Positions 30,651-41,340 of a stretch of 64,000 nucleotides of DNA are shown here, piece after piece. This DNA comes from Diphasiastrum complanatum (lineage: Eukaryota; Streptophyta; Lycopodiopsida; Lycopodiales; Lycopodiaceae), in the NCBI GenBank assembly GCA_029204225.1, contig CM055092.1:82285543-82349542 (forward strand), read 5' to 3'. Positions within the stretch are counted from its first letter, which is position 1, and every line of letters starts with the position of its first letter. The notes beneath the pieces are model-generated. The model was not told the DNA's origin, did not search any database, and saw only the letters and a list, made by a program, of their open reading frames with translations. The position numbers and the translations under genes were made by a program.

Positions 30651-31393
30651 GATACTCCAATGGAGGAAATTGTAAAAGATCCTAATAAAGGTGATGAAAG
30701 ATCCTTTGAGGACATCACACTTTTTAGGAGTCTTGTAGGCTCCTTGATTTGGCTTACCATTACTAGGCCTGATCTAAGTTTTTGTGTGCACAAGTTGAGT
30801 CAATTTATGCAAGACCCTAAGATCCATCATTGGAAGATGGCCAAGAGGATTCTAAGATATGTATCTTCATCTTGTGATTATGGTCTACTTTAGAAAAGTG
30901 AAGATCTATCCATTGTTGACTACTCAAATTTAGACTTTGCAAGCGACAAGATGGATCGAAAGTCTATTAGTGCATACACTATCTTTCTTGGAGGCAATTT
31001 AAAATCTTGCCAAAAAGCAAGATACTATATCTCTCTCTTCATGTGAGGCCGAGTACAAAGCACTCACTACAACTACCAAAGAGGTGCTTTGGATCAAGAG
31101 GTTTTTTATGGAGCTAAAGTGTATCAAGGAAGATGATCTACCAATGATCAAGTGTGATAACATCTTGGCCCAAGCTCTTGCCAATAATCCCATATTTCAT
31201 GCAAGAAGCAAGCACTTAGAAGTGGCAAACCATTTTGTGAGAGAAAAGCTTATTGGAGGAGAAATCTATTTGGAGCATGTCAACTCGTCCTCTTGTATTG
31301 CCGATCTACTCACCAAGCCTTTGAGCAAAAGTGGTTTCATGAAGCATAGATCTAATCTTGGAGTTATATCAAGATCAATGCTTAAATCTTCAT
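30640..31393 (+). pseudogene. Copia A right arm: RT end and RNase H
   Basis: The frame reads 'SIDTPMEEIVKDPNKGDERSFEDITLFRSLVGSLIWLTITRPDLSFCVHKLSQ', then after a stop (30891) RNase H 'SNLDFASDKMDRKSISAYTIF', 'SLSSCEAEYKALTTTTKEVLWIKRFFMEL' and 'CIADLLTKPLSKSGF'. It ends at TAG 31393-31395. It is homologous to residues 880-1120 of the young Copia. The first RNase H Asp motif is changed from YSDSDF to YSNLDF. Confidence 0.88.
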
Positions 31394-31400
31394 AGATAAT

Positions 31401-31413
31401 TTTTTAGGAAGAG
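31401..31413 (+). other. polypurine tract of Copia A
   Basis: TTTTTAGGAAGAG lies just after the pol stop and before the LTR start TGTGAAGATT. Confidence 0.65.
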
Positions 31414-32132
31414 TGTGAAGATTTGAAAAAGATTATCTATGTTAGATATAGGGGTCTTATGTTTTTTATATCAAGCATCTAGGTGTAAGATGTTGATAGG
31501 AACAAATTTGGCATAGATGACAAATTATGCATTTCCACTTGCAATGCCACTATTGAGCAAAATAGAGTAAGAGACTAAACTCGTGACAATTAGAGTGTAG
31601 ACAAGTGTAATGCTTTTGTTTGATGAATTCTAAGAGGTCCAATAGGATTTAGAGGTGGAACCATGTGAGGTCCAATAGGAATTTGAGGTTTGCTTGAAAA
31701 TAGTCCAATAGAATTAAGAGGTGCATGGATCAATGGTCCAATAGGATTAAGAGGTGGCAAAGTGTGGTCCAATCATAGTCAAGCATAGTGGTAGCTCGTG
31801 GATCTACTAGTATCATTGTACTCCTCATTTGGATCTAATTGATTTTGGAGATTGAGTAGATTTTGTGTGTTATTGGATTTCTAGCTTTCTCTCTCTACCC
31901 GAGAGCTCATGTTGATTTTCTCTCTCTACCCGAGGAGAGCAGCTTGTTTTTACTTAGAATAATTTTTTAATACTTCCCACACGTGTGACTGAGAGTTGGA
32001 AGTGATTGAATGCATGTAGTAGTGTGTTTTTGCCATAGAATCAAAGATAGATCTTGAATCTCAATCTAGTCTTGATCTTGGTGCATCTACACACCTTAGG
32101 AGATCACAAGTACATGTTGTGGACACTCCACA
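31414..32132 (+). mobile_element. 3' LTR of Copia A
   Basis: It begins TGTGAAGATT. Its first third matches the inverted fragment 16783-17017 and its middle matches 17161-17410. Its right part resembles 45290-45561, sharing 'ctctctctacccgagagct' and 'aggagatca', which ends CTTCACA before a primer-binding site. The end at about 32132 is by analogy. CACACGTGTG occurs at 31978 and, straddling the inferred end, at 32129. Confidence 0.75.
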
Positions 32133-32620
32133 CGTGTGAATTCTACAATTAGAGGCCCTAAGTCAAGGTGCCAATTAAAAACTAAAAGGTTTCAAATTAG
32201 AATTCACATGAAACATGTGAGTTCCCCTTGTGCTTTCTTAGTACCATTAGATTCCTTTTGTGTTAACTTGAACAACTTGGATTAGAATTTTTGCCGTTTG
32301 ACAACATGAATATCCTTGCACCTCACTCTCCCATCTCTCTCTCTTTTGTTGGATTTCTCTATTTTATGAATGCTTTCTAGTTAACTAGTTTTGTTACTTT
32401 CTTGTGGTCTTGGTGAGGTGAGAGAGGGGAAGGCATAAAAGGCCTCCCTTGCTTCTCTTTTATTGTGGTTAAAGTAGGGTGGTTAGTTAGATGCGGTTGA
32501 TCTAGGAGTGTTTAGATAGGCGGATTGTGTGTGAAAAAAACTAATGCCACGAGGAAAGGACTATTCCCTTGAGAACGACACCAACAAGTGTGACAAGCGA
32601 AACCAAGGCTGATACTCCGA
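32133..32620 (+). mobile_element. probable LTR remnant before a tRNA-Asp PBS
   Basis: The right end runs directly into TGGCGCCATTGCCGAGGA at 32624. Since Gypsy LTRs here precede such a site, the preceding few hundred bases are probably the 3' part of an LTR. The expected CA end is not preserved, and no other copy is in the window, so the left boundary is unknown. Confidence 0.4.
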
Positions 32621-32623
32621 TAG

Positions 32624-32641
32624 TGGCGCCATTGCCGAGGA
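32624..32641 (+). other. Gypsy primer-binding site, tRNA-Asp
   Basis: TGGCGCCATTGCCGAGGA matches the complement of the plant tRNA-Asp 3' end with two differences. The same site follows the LTR at 47890, and a minus-strand version lies at 37898-37915. Confidence 0.75.
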
Positions 32642-33229
32642 ACAGTTTAGCATTTCCTTGTTGTTAGTTTGCTTGTGTTCATTGTGAAGTTTTCTATTTT
32701 TTGCTCGTGGAATGGATGTCCGAGGACTAGTATAGTGTGGATCAGAGGTTAGATTTGTTGTTTTTCCATGATTTCATGTAATTTGTGGAGAGAGATTGAG
32801 AGGTGGAACACATCATATCCCAACACCTTGACCCTTCCATAGATCCTAAAAATCCTAAAAATTTAAAAAAAAAGGTGAAAAAAACACACCAAAAAATACT
32901 TTTTAAAAATATTTTTTGCCACTTTTTTAGAGAGCAGAGTAGAGTATGATGTATCATCAAACAACTTGGCGAGTAAATTTCTAATCACTAGCCTGACTAC
33001 TCACCCAATTAATTTTCTTCATTTTTTGGCTCCTAAATGCTCGCCACCTTGCTAGAGCATTCAGAAGTAGCAGATTTGCAATCCTAGATTCTACCGAGTA
33101 ATTCCCAATTTTTTGTCCAATTACTCATTGCATACATAAGAGAACCTATTATCGAATAGTCCTCTTCTTTTGTCTGAAGACACTGGTCCTTCAACAATTT
33201 GAGTCATGGGTCCATTGATGAGTGATCTA
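32642..33229. other. no gene seen
   Basis: AT-rich leader-like sequence with a T/A-rich run at 32850-32930. No protein similarity is recognised. Confidence 0.4.
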
Positions 33230-34110
33230 ACTTGCAATTCATCAGATTATATTAGACTAATATATTGTAAATATACCTCTGTTGAGTGATGTAAATCACT
33301 CTTTTCTCTATCTCTTTGGATTTGAATACCAAGACAATAATGAGCTTTGCCCAAATCTGTCATGTTGAATTCTAAGGACAATATTCATTTCACATCTTTT
33401 ATTAGTTCAACATTGTTGCTGAATAGCAGCGTGTCATCCACATACAATGTAATGATAATAAAAGAATGCTGCATTGACTTGAAGTAGACATTTGAATTTG
33501 AAATGCTTGGGTTATAACTATGATCAATTAAGAAAGTGTTGATCCTTTGAAATCAAGCTCTAGTGGATTATTTCAAGCCATAAAGTGCTCTATGGAGTTT
33601 ATATACACGATTCTCTTTATCATTGATAAAATAACTTTCGAGCTGTATCATGTAAAAAATATCTTCTTCAACAACTCTGTTTAAATACATTGTCTGTACA
33701 TTTATCTAAAGTATCTCTAGATTCACTACAACAACATATGATAGTAGAAGTGTAATTGAAGAATTCTTTACTACCGATCTGAAAGGCAGTATAGTCAATA
33801 TTCGAGACCTAGAAAAATCCTCGTGCGACAAGTCAAGCTTTTCTTCAATCATTACTTCGATCCGCTTTGTATTTGATCTTGAATATCCATTTGCAATCAA
33901 CTACATTTGTGTTGGCAGGTAATTCAACGATAGTCTAGATCTAGTTTTTGATGAGAGATGAATACTTTTTATGAATAACTTAAGCTTTGTAGATCAGATT
34001 TTGACTGGCTAAGTATTTCTTCGAAAATAGTTGGCTCTCAAATGAGATAACAAGCACACTCATCGATATACATGTTAGGTGGTCTGCCATCTCTTGTCAA
34101 TCTTCTAGGA
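33230..34110 (-). pseudogene. decayed Copia reverse transcriptase
   Basis: Read on the minus strand, in shifting frames: 'EPTIFEEILSQSKSDLQ' (near 34040), 'CKWIFKIKYKADRSND' (33885), 'VNVQTMYLNRVVEEDIFYMIQLESYF' (33700), 'NRVYKLHRALYGLK' (33600), 'FIIITLYVDDTLLFS' (33460-33415) and 'FNMTDLGKAHYCLGIQIQRD' (33360). The order and spacing are those of Copia RT, and YVDD is intact. Many stops and frameshifts leave no long ORF. Neither integrase nor RNase H is found on either side, so this is an isolated old fragment. Confidence 0.8.
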
Positions 34111-34898
34111 GACAAATGAGGCTGATAATCATTTCCTTGATTCTATTGTTGCTGAGCTACAACATCTTTTTTTGATTTGCTATTGATAAGTTGTTCGTCC
34201 AAAGTTGATGCATTCGGAGCTTTGATAGAAATAGTTGAGTCGAAAGTGGCTCCAAAAATGGCTCAAAAAGTGGTAGGCTAAGTCTATAATCATCATAAAA
34301 TGTACAATGATGTATGAAAATACTAACAAAACAACTCTCAAGCTCCAAAGAAAATTATTCATTGTTTGTCAATGAGCAAGCAAAAGTTAGGGCATAAATC
34401 TTGCTTATCTAGGTAGAGTTGTTAAGTCAATGGACATTATTCGACAATATGAAATCCATTTTGACCAAAACGCTTTAGGGAAAAACATGTTTAAGAAATC
34501 AACACTTGAACACAGTGATTATTTATGCTTCAAATTTTTATTTTTTACCATCACTTAGTTCCATAGTGTTGTAGCTTAGTTCCATAGATCCAGGCATAGT
34601 AACTAACTTACTACTAATTGAACAAAGCATAGTACATTGAAATATGATATTTGAGTTCTTAAGAACAAAATAGGCCTTAATCTTGAGTTTGTGGGGTACT
34701 TTGACTTTCCTACCCCATCCACACATGTTAGTAGGTGATTAGGCCAATTTTGGTGTGTAATGTAGCTCGAGATAGGTTAGGCTTCTTACACATGGCATGA
34801 TGGTAGTGACACTTTCCTATGTGTTGTCATGAAGTAATGTGACCAATCAAAAGTGAAAGATCCATGAAATTGGTCCAATCATATTCAAGGGTCCTTAT
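34111..34898. other. no gene seen
   Basis: AT-rich sequence between the Copia RT fragment and the start of the Copia B LTR. Only short chance frames are present. Confidence 0.4.
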
Positions 34899-35280
34899 TG
34901 TTGGATCTATCTCCTCTACTCTCCTAAATCCTATGTTAATCTGCCTCCATTCATGCTACTGTATTTTTACTCGTGTTGTCGCACAGTTTGCATATTTGAC
35001 CTGTTTGTTGCTACAATCTGTATTTTTACTCGGGATTTCCACAGGCGAGAAACCCGACACTGTCGGTTTTTCACCACTTCGTTTTGCAACACTTCTAGAA
35101 AAGCGACAGTCGCGCAGTCTACATAAATACAAGTAAATTTGAATAGGTGAAAAATGCGAAAAATACGACACTACATTTTTACACGCATTTTATGACAGAC
35201 GCAAAATGTGACACTACCCTACAAATGCCGAATGTGCCCTACAAATACCGAAGGTGTCCTACAAATGCCGAAGGTGCCCT
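34899..35280 (+). mobile_element. 5' LTR of Copia B, left part
   Basis: It begins TGTTGGATCTATCTCC and is homologous to the start of the 3' LTR at 44207. A short degenerate repeat (CCTACAAATGCCGAAGGTG, about three units) ends the segment at 35280, where the nested Gypsy begins. About 230 bp of LTR present at 44545-44760 is missing at this junction. Confidence 0.88.
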
Positions 35281-35597
35281 TACTCCCCTATACTACCTTC
35301 ATCATGATTTTTGGTGAAATGAGAAGAGAAGGATGGAAGAGGTTGGGAGGAGAAAGGAGAGAAAGAGAGAGATAGAGAGTGAGAGTGAGAGTGGAGGTTA
35401 GCTCAAATGCTCCTTATGCTTGCTAATGGAAAAACATTAACTATGGCAACCAATAAGCATGAAAATAGAAAGCAATGGAAAAACACAAACAAGAACATTA
35501 GGAAGTAGTGAATAGCAAATGAGGATGCTTCTCTTCCAAAAATGGTAGAGTTTCCTCCTTCTCATTAAGCATGAAATTAGAGTACAAATGGTGTTGG
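35281..35597 (-). mobile_element. nested Gypsy: truncated 3' LTR
   Basis: It matches 38065-38372 base for base over most of its length ('tactcccctatactacc', 'gagagaaagagagagataga', 'ttccaaaaatggtagagttt'). It lacks the outer ~146 bp of the LTR on the left, and on the right it stops where reverse transcriptase sequence joins. Deletions therefore hit both sides. Confidence 0.85.
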
Positions 35598-36725
35598 TCC
35601 ATGCACACACAAAATTTCTAGAAATTTTTGCAAATACACTTTGAATGCCGCCTGCATGACTCGCTGAAAATGATTGGGGCATTGCAAAGTCCAAATGGCA
35701 TCACCTTATAGGCATAGGTTCCCCATTTCGTGGCAAATGTTGTCTTATACTGGTCTCGGGGTGCTATCTTTACCTGGTTGTAACTGCTGAAGCCATCTAA
35801 AAAATTGTAGGCTTCAGCCCCAGCTACCCTGTCAAGGACACTTTCCGTAAAGGGTAAAAGAAAGTGATCCTTTTTTATGACTGCATTTAGCGCCTTCAAA
35901 TTCACACAGATTCGCATTTTACCATTCTTCTTGGGTACTATAACTATCGGCGATACCCATTTCATGGACTCAATTTCATAAATGAAATCTGCATCTAACA
36001 GCTTCTGCAATTCTTGCTTGATCAGCTCCGTATAGTTCGGGTTGCAGCGGTAGTACTGACTCACCTTGGGGACTGGTCCATCCACCAAGATGGTGTGTTG
36101 GACTACTGTTGGTGAAATGCCCTTCAGATCACTGTAACTCCAAGCAAAGCAGCAATGAAGTTTAGTGGTGCACAATGGACAATTCTTGTAGCAGTGTCCA
36201 TAATCACATTCTTGACAGAAGGATGTATATTGTCCCTTGTAAGGACATTCTGCAATTTTGTGTCCTTCGCCACATCCGTAGCAGCCGTAATTTCTCCCAC
36301 CTTGACGCTGAGTTTGAGATGCATAGGCCGTGACATTTATGGCAGGATCCATAAATGGTTCATCCGGATCATACCATTGCTGCTGCTCAGGTTGAGGTGG
36401 TACTGGCATCTCTGGTTCCACTGCTGGCCACTTGTTGATTGGCTAGCCCCGGTGGTGCAGGTAAGGCCATACGCTGTTGTTTATTTGGTGCGCCATACCT
36501 CGGTGCCGCATTTGGTGCCCCTTGATGATATGGATAAGAAGTATGATAAGGACTCCTTTTCTGTTGAACAATCCGGGGGTTAAATGGGCAAAATGTCGTA
36601 TCGTACGATGTTGCATTGCACAGATGGCAAAATCTATGTGTCAGATTCATCCGATGGTGGGGTCCAAGATAGCTGGATCTTGCTTGCACGATGGGATGCA
36701 GTCTGGATCTTAAGGATTTGATCAA
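35598..36725 (-). pseudogene. nested Gypsy: gag knuckles fused to RT
   Basis: On the minus strand, a gag tail (36725-36387) with a CHLCNATSYDTTFC knuckle and Pro/Gln-rich linker continues, after a frameshift, into 36421-35618. There a Cys/His cluster (CYGCGEGHKIAEC, then CQECDYGHCYKNCPLC) is followed after only a few residues by RT: 'SMKWVSPIVIVPKKNGKMRICVNLKAL', 'YNFLDGFSSYNQVKIAP' and 'MPFGLCNAPIIF'. Protease is therefore deleted. After 'NAPIIF' a -1 shift breaks RT near 35690, and the LTR takes over at 35597, so YxDD, RNase H and integrase are missing. Confidence 0.85.
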
Positions 36726-36839
36726 TCTGATCGGCCGGAAGTGAAATTTAGGCCTTGTACGATGGTTTTTCCTTTATAACTTGTTACTCCTTGTACTGAT
36801 TATCTTGAGATTTTGATAGTAACTAGATGTGGTGCAGAT

Positions 36840-37590
36840 CTTTCCACTGATCTAGTGTGCGAGGGTTCTCTTGTGCGAGCGTTGGCTGTGTGAGGGTTCT
36901 TTAGCTGTTTTGCACATAGAAAACCTTGATATCTCTCAGATCTTTGGGCTGTAACTCTCGCAAGGATCACAGTAGCTAAATCTATGTCAGATCTGACTCT
37001 AGAATTCTTTGCGAGAGTTAACTCTCATACTAAGTGAAAATCTCACTGTATGCGAAGGTTCAAAACCACTATTTTAGCTTGATCTTCACCAAATCTCTGT
37101 AATAACTCTCACAAGCTTCACCATTGATGGAAATTGACATTCTGGATCGATTGGAATGGTCTGCGAGAGTTCTTTTTGGAAGGATTTGCTGGATCTTCAC
37201 TTTTTAGTGATTTTTTAGCACTTAAACCCAATTTTCTGCTCACTGGAATCAAACTAACTCTCGCAGACTCTTTTGTGTCCTGGTCTTACTGAGATGAAAC
37301 TTCAAAATTCTCTGCAAGGGTTCTTGCCCACTAGAACTGAAAATTTTAGTGTCTGTGAGGGTTCTTTGGTACATCTTTTTTCACTGAAAACTCTCGCACA
37401 GGCCCTTAGACAGTGAGATAACTCTCGCAAGCTTCTCTGTGTCCTGGTCTCACTGAGATGGAACCTCAGAGGGCTCTGCGAGAGTTTTGGTGAAGATTTG
37501 TATTTTTTTGAATTTTTACAAGGATTTTTTGAATTTTATGGTTTTTTCTCTGATTTTTGCAATCTGCTTAGAACTAACTCTCGCAGGCTT
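36840..37590 (-). repeat. nested Gypsy leader with dispersed GCGAGAGTT motif
   Basis: At least a dozen copies of GCGAGAGTT or near variants occur in both orientations (near 36855, 36952, 37012, 37102, 37160, 37256, 37310, 37352, 37389, 37424, 37477, 37575). They are irregularly spaced 40-100 bp apart between the primer-binding site and gag. There is no coding signal. The motif is specific to this element in the window. Confidence 0.75.
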
Positions 37591-37897
37591 GTATGTAGGT
37601 TTGGGACAGTACCATGGAGCTGTTATCAGTCATGCAAGCATTAAGTCTCACTGGTTTTGGAGATATTAAAATCAGATTGGTGTATTTTTTGGGTTTTCTT
37701 AGATTTTGGTTTGGATGTCAAGCCCTTAGAGGCTGTTCAGGGCCTCCTCTACCTCTCACACCTCCTTCGCTAGCTGTAAACAATACAAACATAGAAAAAT
37801 ACTGAAAACTAGCTCTAAACACCCAAAAATCTACCTAAAACTACTCCAAAGAGCAAGAAATAGCTAAAATGCAGCTATACTAGTTAGTGAAAACCTA
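37591..37897 (-). other. nested Gypsy leader, motif-free part
   Basis: This is leader sequence between the motif-rich region and the primer-binding site, with no coding signal. It ends in the minus-strand primer-binding site at 37898. Confidence 0.4.
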
Positions 37898-37915
37898 TCC
37901 CCGGCAACGGTGCCA
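37898..37915 (-). other. Gypsy primer-binding site, tRNA-Asp, minus
   Basis: The plus strand reads ATCCCCGGCAACGGTGCCA, the reverse complement of TGGCACCGTTGCCGGGGAT. It differs from a perfect tRNA-Asp site (TGGCGCC...) by one base and lies next to the LTR end at 37917. Confidence 0.85.
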
Positions 37916-37916
37916 C

Positions 37917-38721
37917 TGTAGGGTCAAAGATCTCGCGTAGTATAGCCCTCCCGCTTGTCAACAAGGGTTAGATCATTGGATAGGTGCCTAACTATGAATA
38001 GATGCTAGTTTTAGCTAGTTCCCTACTTTTTTCCTAACTCTACCACCACTAACACTACACACCCCTAACTCTACTCCCCTATACTACCTTCATCATGATT
38101 TTTGGTGAAATGAGATGAGAAGGATGAAAGAGGTTGAGAGGAGAAAGGAGAGAAAGAGAGAGATAGAGAGTGAGAGTGGAGGTTAGCTCAAATGCTCCTT
38201 ATGCTAATGGAGAAACATTAACTACGGCAACCAATTAGCATGAAATAGAAAGCAATGGAAAAACACAAACAAGAACATTAGCAAGTAGTGAATAACAAAT
38301 GAAGATGCTTCTCTTCCAAAAATGGTAGAGTTTCCTCCTTCTCATTAAGCATGAAATTAATGTACAAATGGTGTCTTTTTATAAATGGGAAAGGCCCTTG
38401 CTCCAAAATCCTATTAGCTAATATTCACATAGATCCTAACCATTCATCTTGGACCCAACTTGATCCAAGGGTTAAAAAAAAGTACAATAAAAATCACAAG
38501 ATTCATGTGAGTCCAAAATTGGACCCAACTATAAAAAAATAAACTCTAAGTTTAAAATTGAGTTTTTTAATTGCAAAGGGGCCCAAGTCTATTCTTTTAT
38601 TGACAACTCAACTTGCGTGCTCATTGGGCCATGACCTTATACGCGTAGGATGCCATGCCCTCGCAAAACATTTTATTGGCCGATATTATTTATTTACAAT
38701 ATGTCGAGAATACCCCCAACA
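37917..38721 (-). mobile_element. nested Gypsy: 5' LTR
   Basis: About 805 bp. On the minus strand it begins TGTTGGGGGTATTC and ends CCCTACA next to the primer-binding site. The inner region 38062-38372 matches the truncated 3' LTR at 35281-35597. Copia B LTR sequence ('attgaataccatctca') resumes at 38722, defining the outer edge. Confidence 0.88.
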
Positions 38722-39299
38722 ATTGAATACCATCTCAGTATTCAAATAATAGAAGATAGAACGGAGCATGATCTGTAATTCAGAGACAGACATTGTAGAT
38801 GCCTTCACGCATTGATTCTTTTTTCCAAATAGATTGTCAATAATAGGTTCATCACCTTTATAGATTGTGATTAGCTTTGTGAAGCATGCGGTTACGTCCA
38901 CTATTGTTTTGTGCTCACCTGCATTATTGACTTGTATATTTTGTTATACTTAATCTGATTACAGCTCTGTTTGGTTCTGCGTTTAGATTTGTATCAATAC
39001 TACAATGTTTTTCTATGTTTTGTCTGACTTTCTAATTGCTTAGTCTGGGTGTCTGCTCTTCGTGAATTATTATTAGTCTAGCTGTTCGCGACTGATATTT
39101 AGTCTAGCCCTTTGCAACTGATTATTAGTCTAGCTCTTCGCGACTAATTCACAACTAATAATTTGTCTAGCTCTTCACTTCCGCTACCACAACGCATAAA
39201 AGGCTTTAAAATTATCATATTCTTGTGTTCGCCTACTAAGTCACCAGTAGTGCATGCACAGAGAAAATTGAAGGGCTCACTCTAGTATATTCTCCAACA
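38722..39299 (+). mobile_element. 5' LTR of Copia B, right part
   Basis: It matches 44757-45218 closely and ends TTCTCCAACA directly before the primer-binding site. It includes a conserved TATA-like 'gcataaaaggctttaaaa' (39193; also 45166). Units like 'ttagtctagctcttcgcgact' are repeated about four times at 39075-39175 but fewer times in the 3' LTR. Confidence 0.88.
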
Positions 39300-39312
39300 T
39301 GGTATCAGAGCC
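39300..39312 (+). other. primer-binding site, tRNA-Met (Copia B)
   Basis: TGGTATCAGAGCC directly follows the CCAACA end of the LTR. Confidence 0.9.
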
Positions 39313-39503
39313 TAAGATATCAGAATCTATCTAATTCTTTAAGCGGTTTTATTTCAGAGCTATTTTTATAGCTTGATAAGCTTCCATAGAAACAAGACTC
39401 TACTAGTCGATAAAGTAATTGTTTTCTTGTTCTGTAATTTATCACCATATTTTCATACTTAAGTCACTGATAGTTACTCCTATCACCTAGACTAACCTTC
39501 CAC

Positions 39504-40340
39504 ATGAATTCCCAAGGGAAAGCCAGTCCTATCATGAACAAGCTTTATGAGCCAATTCCCATATGTGAAAATTTAAGATGAGAACCATGCTAATGGCTAA
39601 GGAGTTGTATGACGTTGTTACAGGTGCAGAGGAAAAACCCAAAGCTGATGACACAACAATCTCCAAATGGAAACTGAAGGATGGCAAAGCATTTGCGCTA
39701 ATCATCCTCAACATTTTGGATACTCAGATCGGCCATGTGTCTGAAGCTTAGACATCCAAAGAAGTTTGGGACATCTTGAGCACATTATATAAAGTGCGAG
39801 ATATAGCTTCCAAGCTAGATCTCAAGAAGAAATTTGATTCCCTCAAGATGGCAAATGGTGATTCCCTGCAGAATCACATCAACCAGTTCAAGAACCTGCT
39901 GAAGCAAATGACCACTGTTGGATCTGTCATAGACGATCAAGATGCAATAATGCAACTGCTTACAAGCTTGCCAATCTCATACGACAGCTGGGTGATGATC
40001 ATTACGACACATCCAGAGCTAACTCTCCCAAGAGTCATTGCAATGTTGTTGTAGGAAGACATGCGGAAGAACAAAGCCTCCAGTTCCTCAACTGATTCTC
40101 ATGCTTTGTACACCAACAAAGGCATGACTAAGCAGAAGAAGAAGAAAGACTCGAAGCAATCAAAGCAAGACCAGAAACCAGCACAACACAAAGAATAATC
40201 AAATTTGCATACTAAGGAGCTGTTCTGCAAATACTACAAGAGAAAAAACCACGAGATTCAAGACTGCCGGATACTACAAGCAAAGAACAATAACAAGGGA
40301 CAGTCAAATCAAGCGACAAATGTAGCTATAGAAGCTCCAT
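39504..40340 (+). pseudogene. Copia B gag
   Basis: A start ATG at 39504 is followed by a broken gag frame. The clearest part, 39776-40054, has 'LYKVRDIASKLDLKKKFDSLKMANGDSLQNHINQFKNLLKQM' split over the gag capsid-like domain. The zinc knuckle near 40220 reads CKYYKRKNHEIQDC: the second Cys of CX2C is Tyr. Stops at 39748, 40052 and elsewhere inactivate it. It is related to the gag fragment at 1179-1740. Confidence 0.85.
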
Positions 40341-41340
40341 AGCCCATTCAAAAAATAGATCATGATGCTTTCATGACTAGCCATCAAGGAGCATCCAACG
40401 ATAGTTCTTGGTTCCTGGATTTCGGTGCCACTCAGGATCTGACCAGCCTCATTGGCTATTTCGAGTCCTATACACCCTACAGTACCAACAAATACGTTCA
40501 CCTTGGTGATAATAGCACACAAGCTATTAAAGGTGAAGATACTGCAAGATTGAGCTTTGCAAATGATCAATCTAAGCTACTTTCTAAAGTCCTATATGTA
40601 TCCAATCTATCTACAAATCTGCTCTCTATAAGCAAAATCACAGATCTAGGACATAAAGTAGAATTTGAATGTGACAAATGCAAAGTAGTTGATAGGACAG
40701 GCAAGATTCTAGCACTCGGAAAGAGACATGGATACTTGTATAGATTAAGTCATTGCTTTTCTGCCTCTAGTCAGGCGCTCAGTACTTCTATTCAAGCAAA
40801 TAAATGTTTACTTTGGCATTATAGACTTGGTCACTTGAATCATGCTATTGTACAACAAATGTCTAAACATTCTATTGTTCTTGATCTAGACTATCCTGAT
40901 GATAAAGTCGAGTTACTTGTCTGTCAAGACTATTTAGTTGGTAAACAAACTAGGAAACTATTTAGATCAAGCCATCAACATACTGCTAGAGGATTGTTAG
41001 ATGTTGTACATACAAACATTTATGGTCCAATGAAGAATCCTTTTCTGAATGATGCAAAGTATTTCATAACTTTTCTAAATGAATTTTCCTAAAGGACTAT
41101 GGTGTATTTTATCCAGAAAAAATCAGAAGCTTTCAATTGCTTCAGAATCTTCAAGGAGTGTGCAGAAAAAGAGACTGGAAGGACGATCAAGGCCCTGAGG
41201 TCTAACAATGGTGGAGAGTACATCTCTACTGAATTTAAGGAGTATTGTCAGAGCCAAGGCATTGAGCAGCAATTCATCACTCCTTATAGTCCTCAGTCAA
41301 ATGGCTTGGTCGAGAGGAAAAACTGTGCTGTGGTAGCTTG
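40341..41340 (+). pseudogene. Copia B protease and integrase N-terminal half
   Basis: The frame 40373-41092 has a protease motif 'WFLDFGATQDLT' where DSG should stand (Ser to Phe). It also has the pre-integrase 'LLWHYRLGHLNHAIVQQM', and 'VVHTNIYGP' where the first integrase Asp should stand (codon AAC at 41015-41017). After a TAA (41090) the frame 41099-41347 has 'LRSNNGGEYIS' (second Asp also Asn, codon 41204-41206) and 'YSPQSNGLVERKN' (Glu kept). Integrase is cut at 41322-41340 by unrelated DNA and resumes at 43130. Confidence 0.88.
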
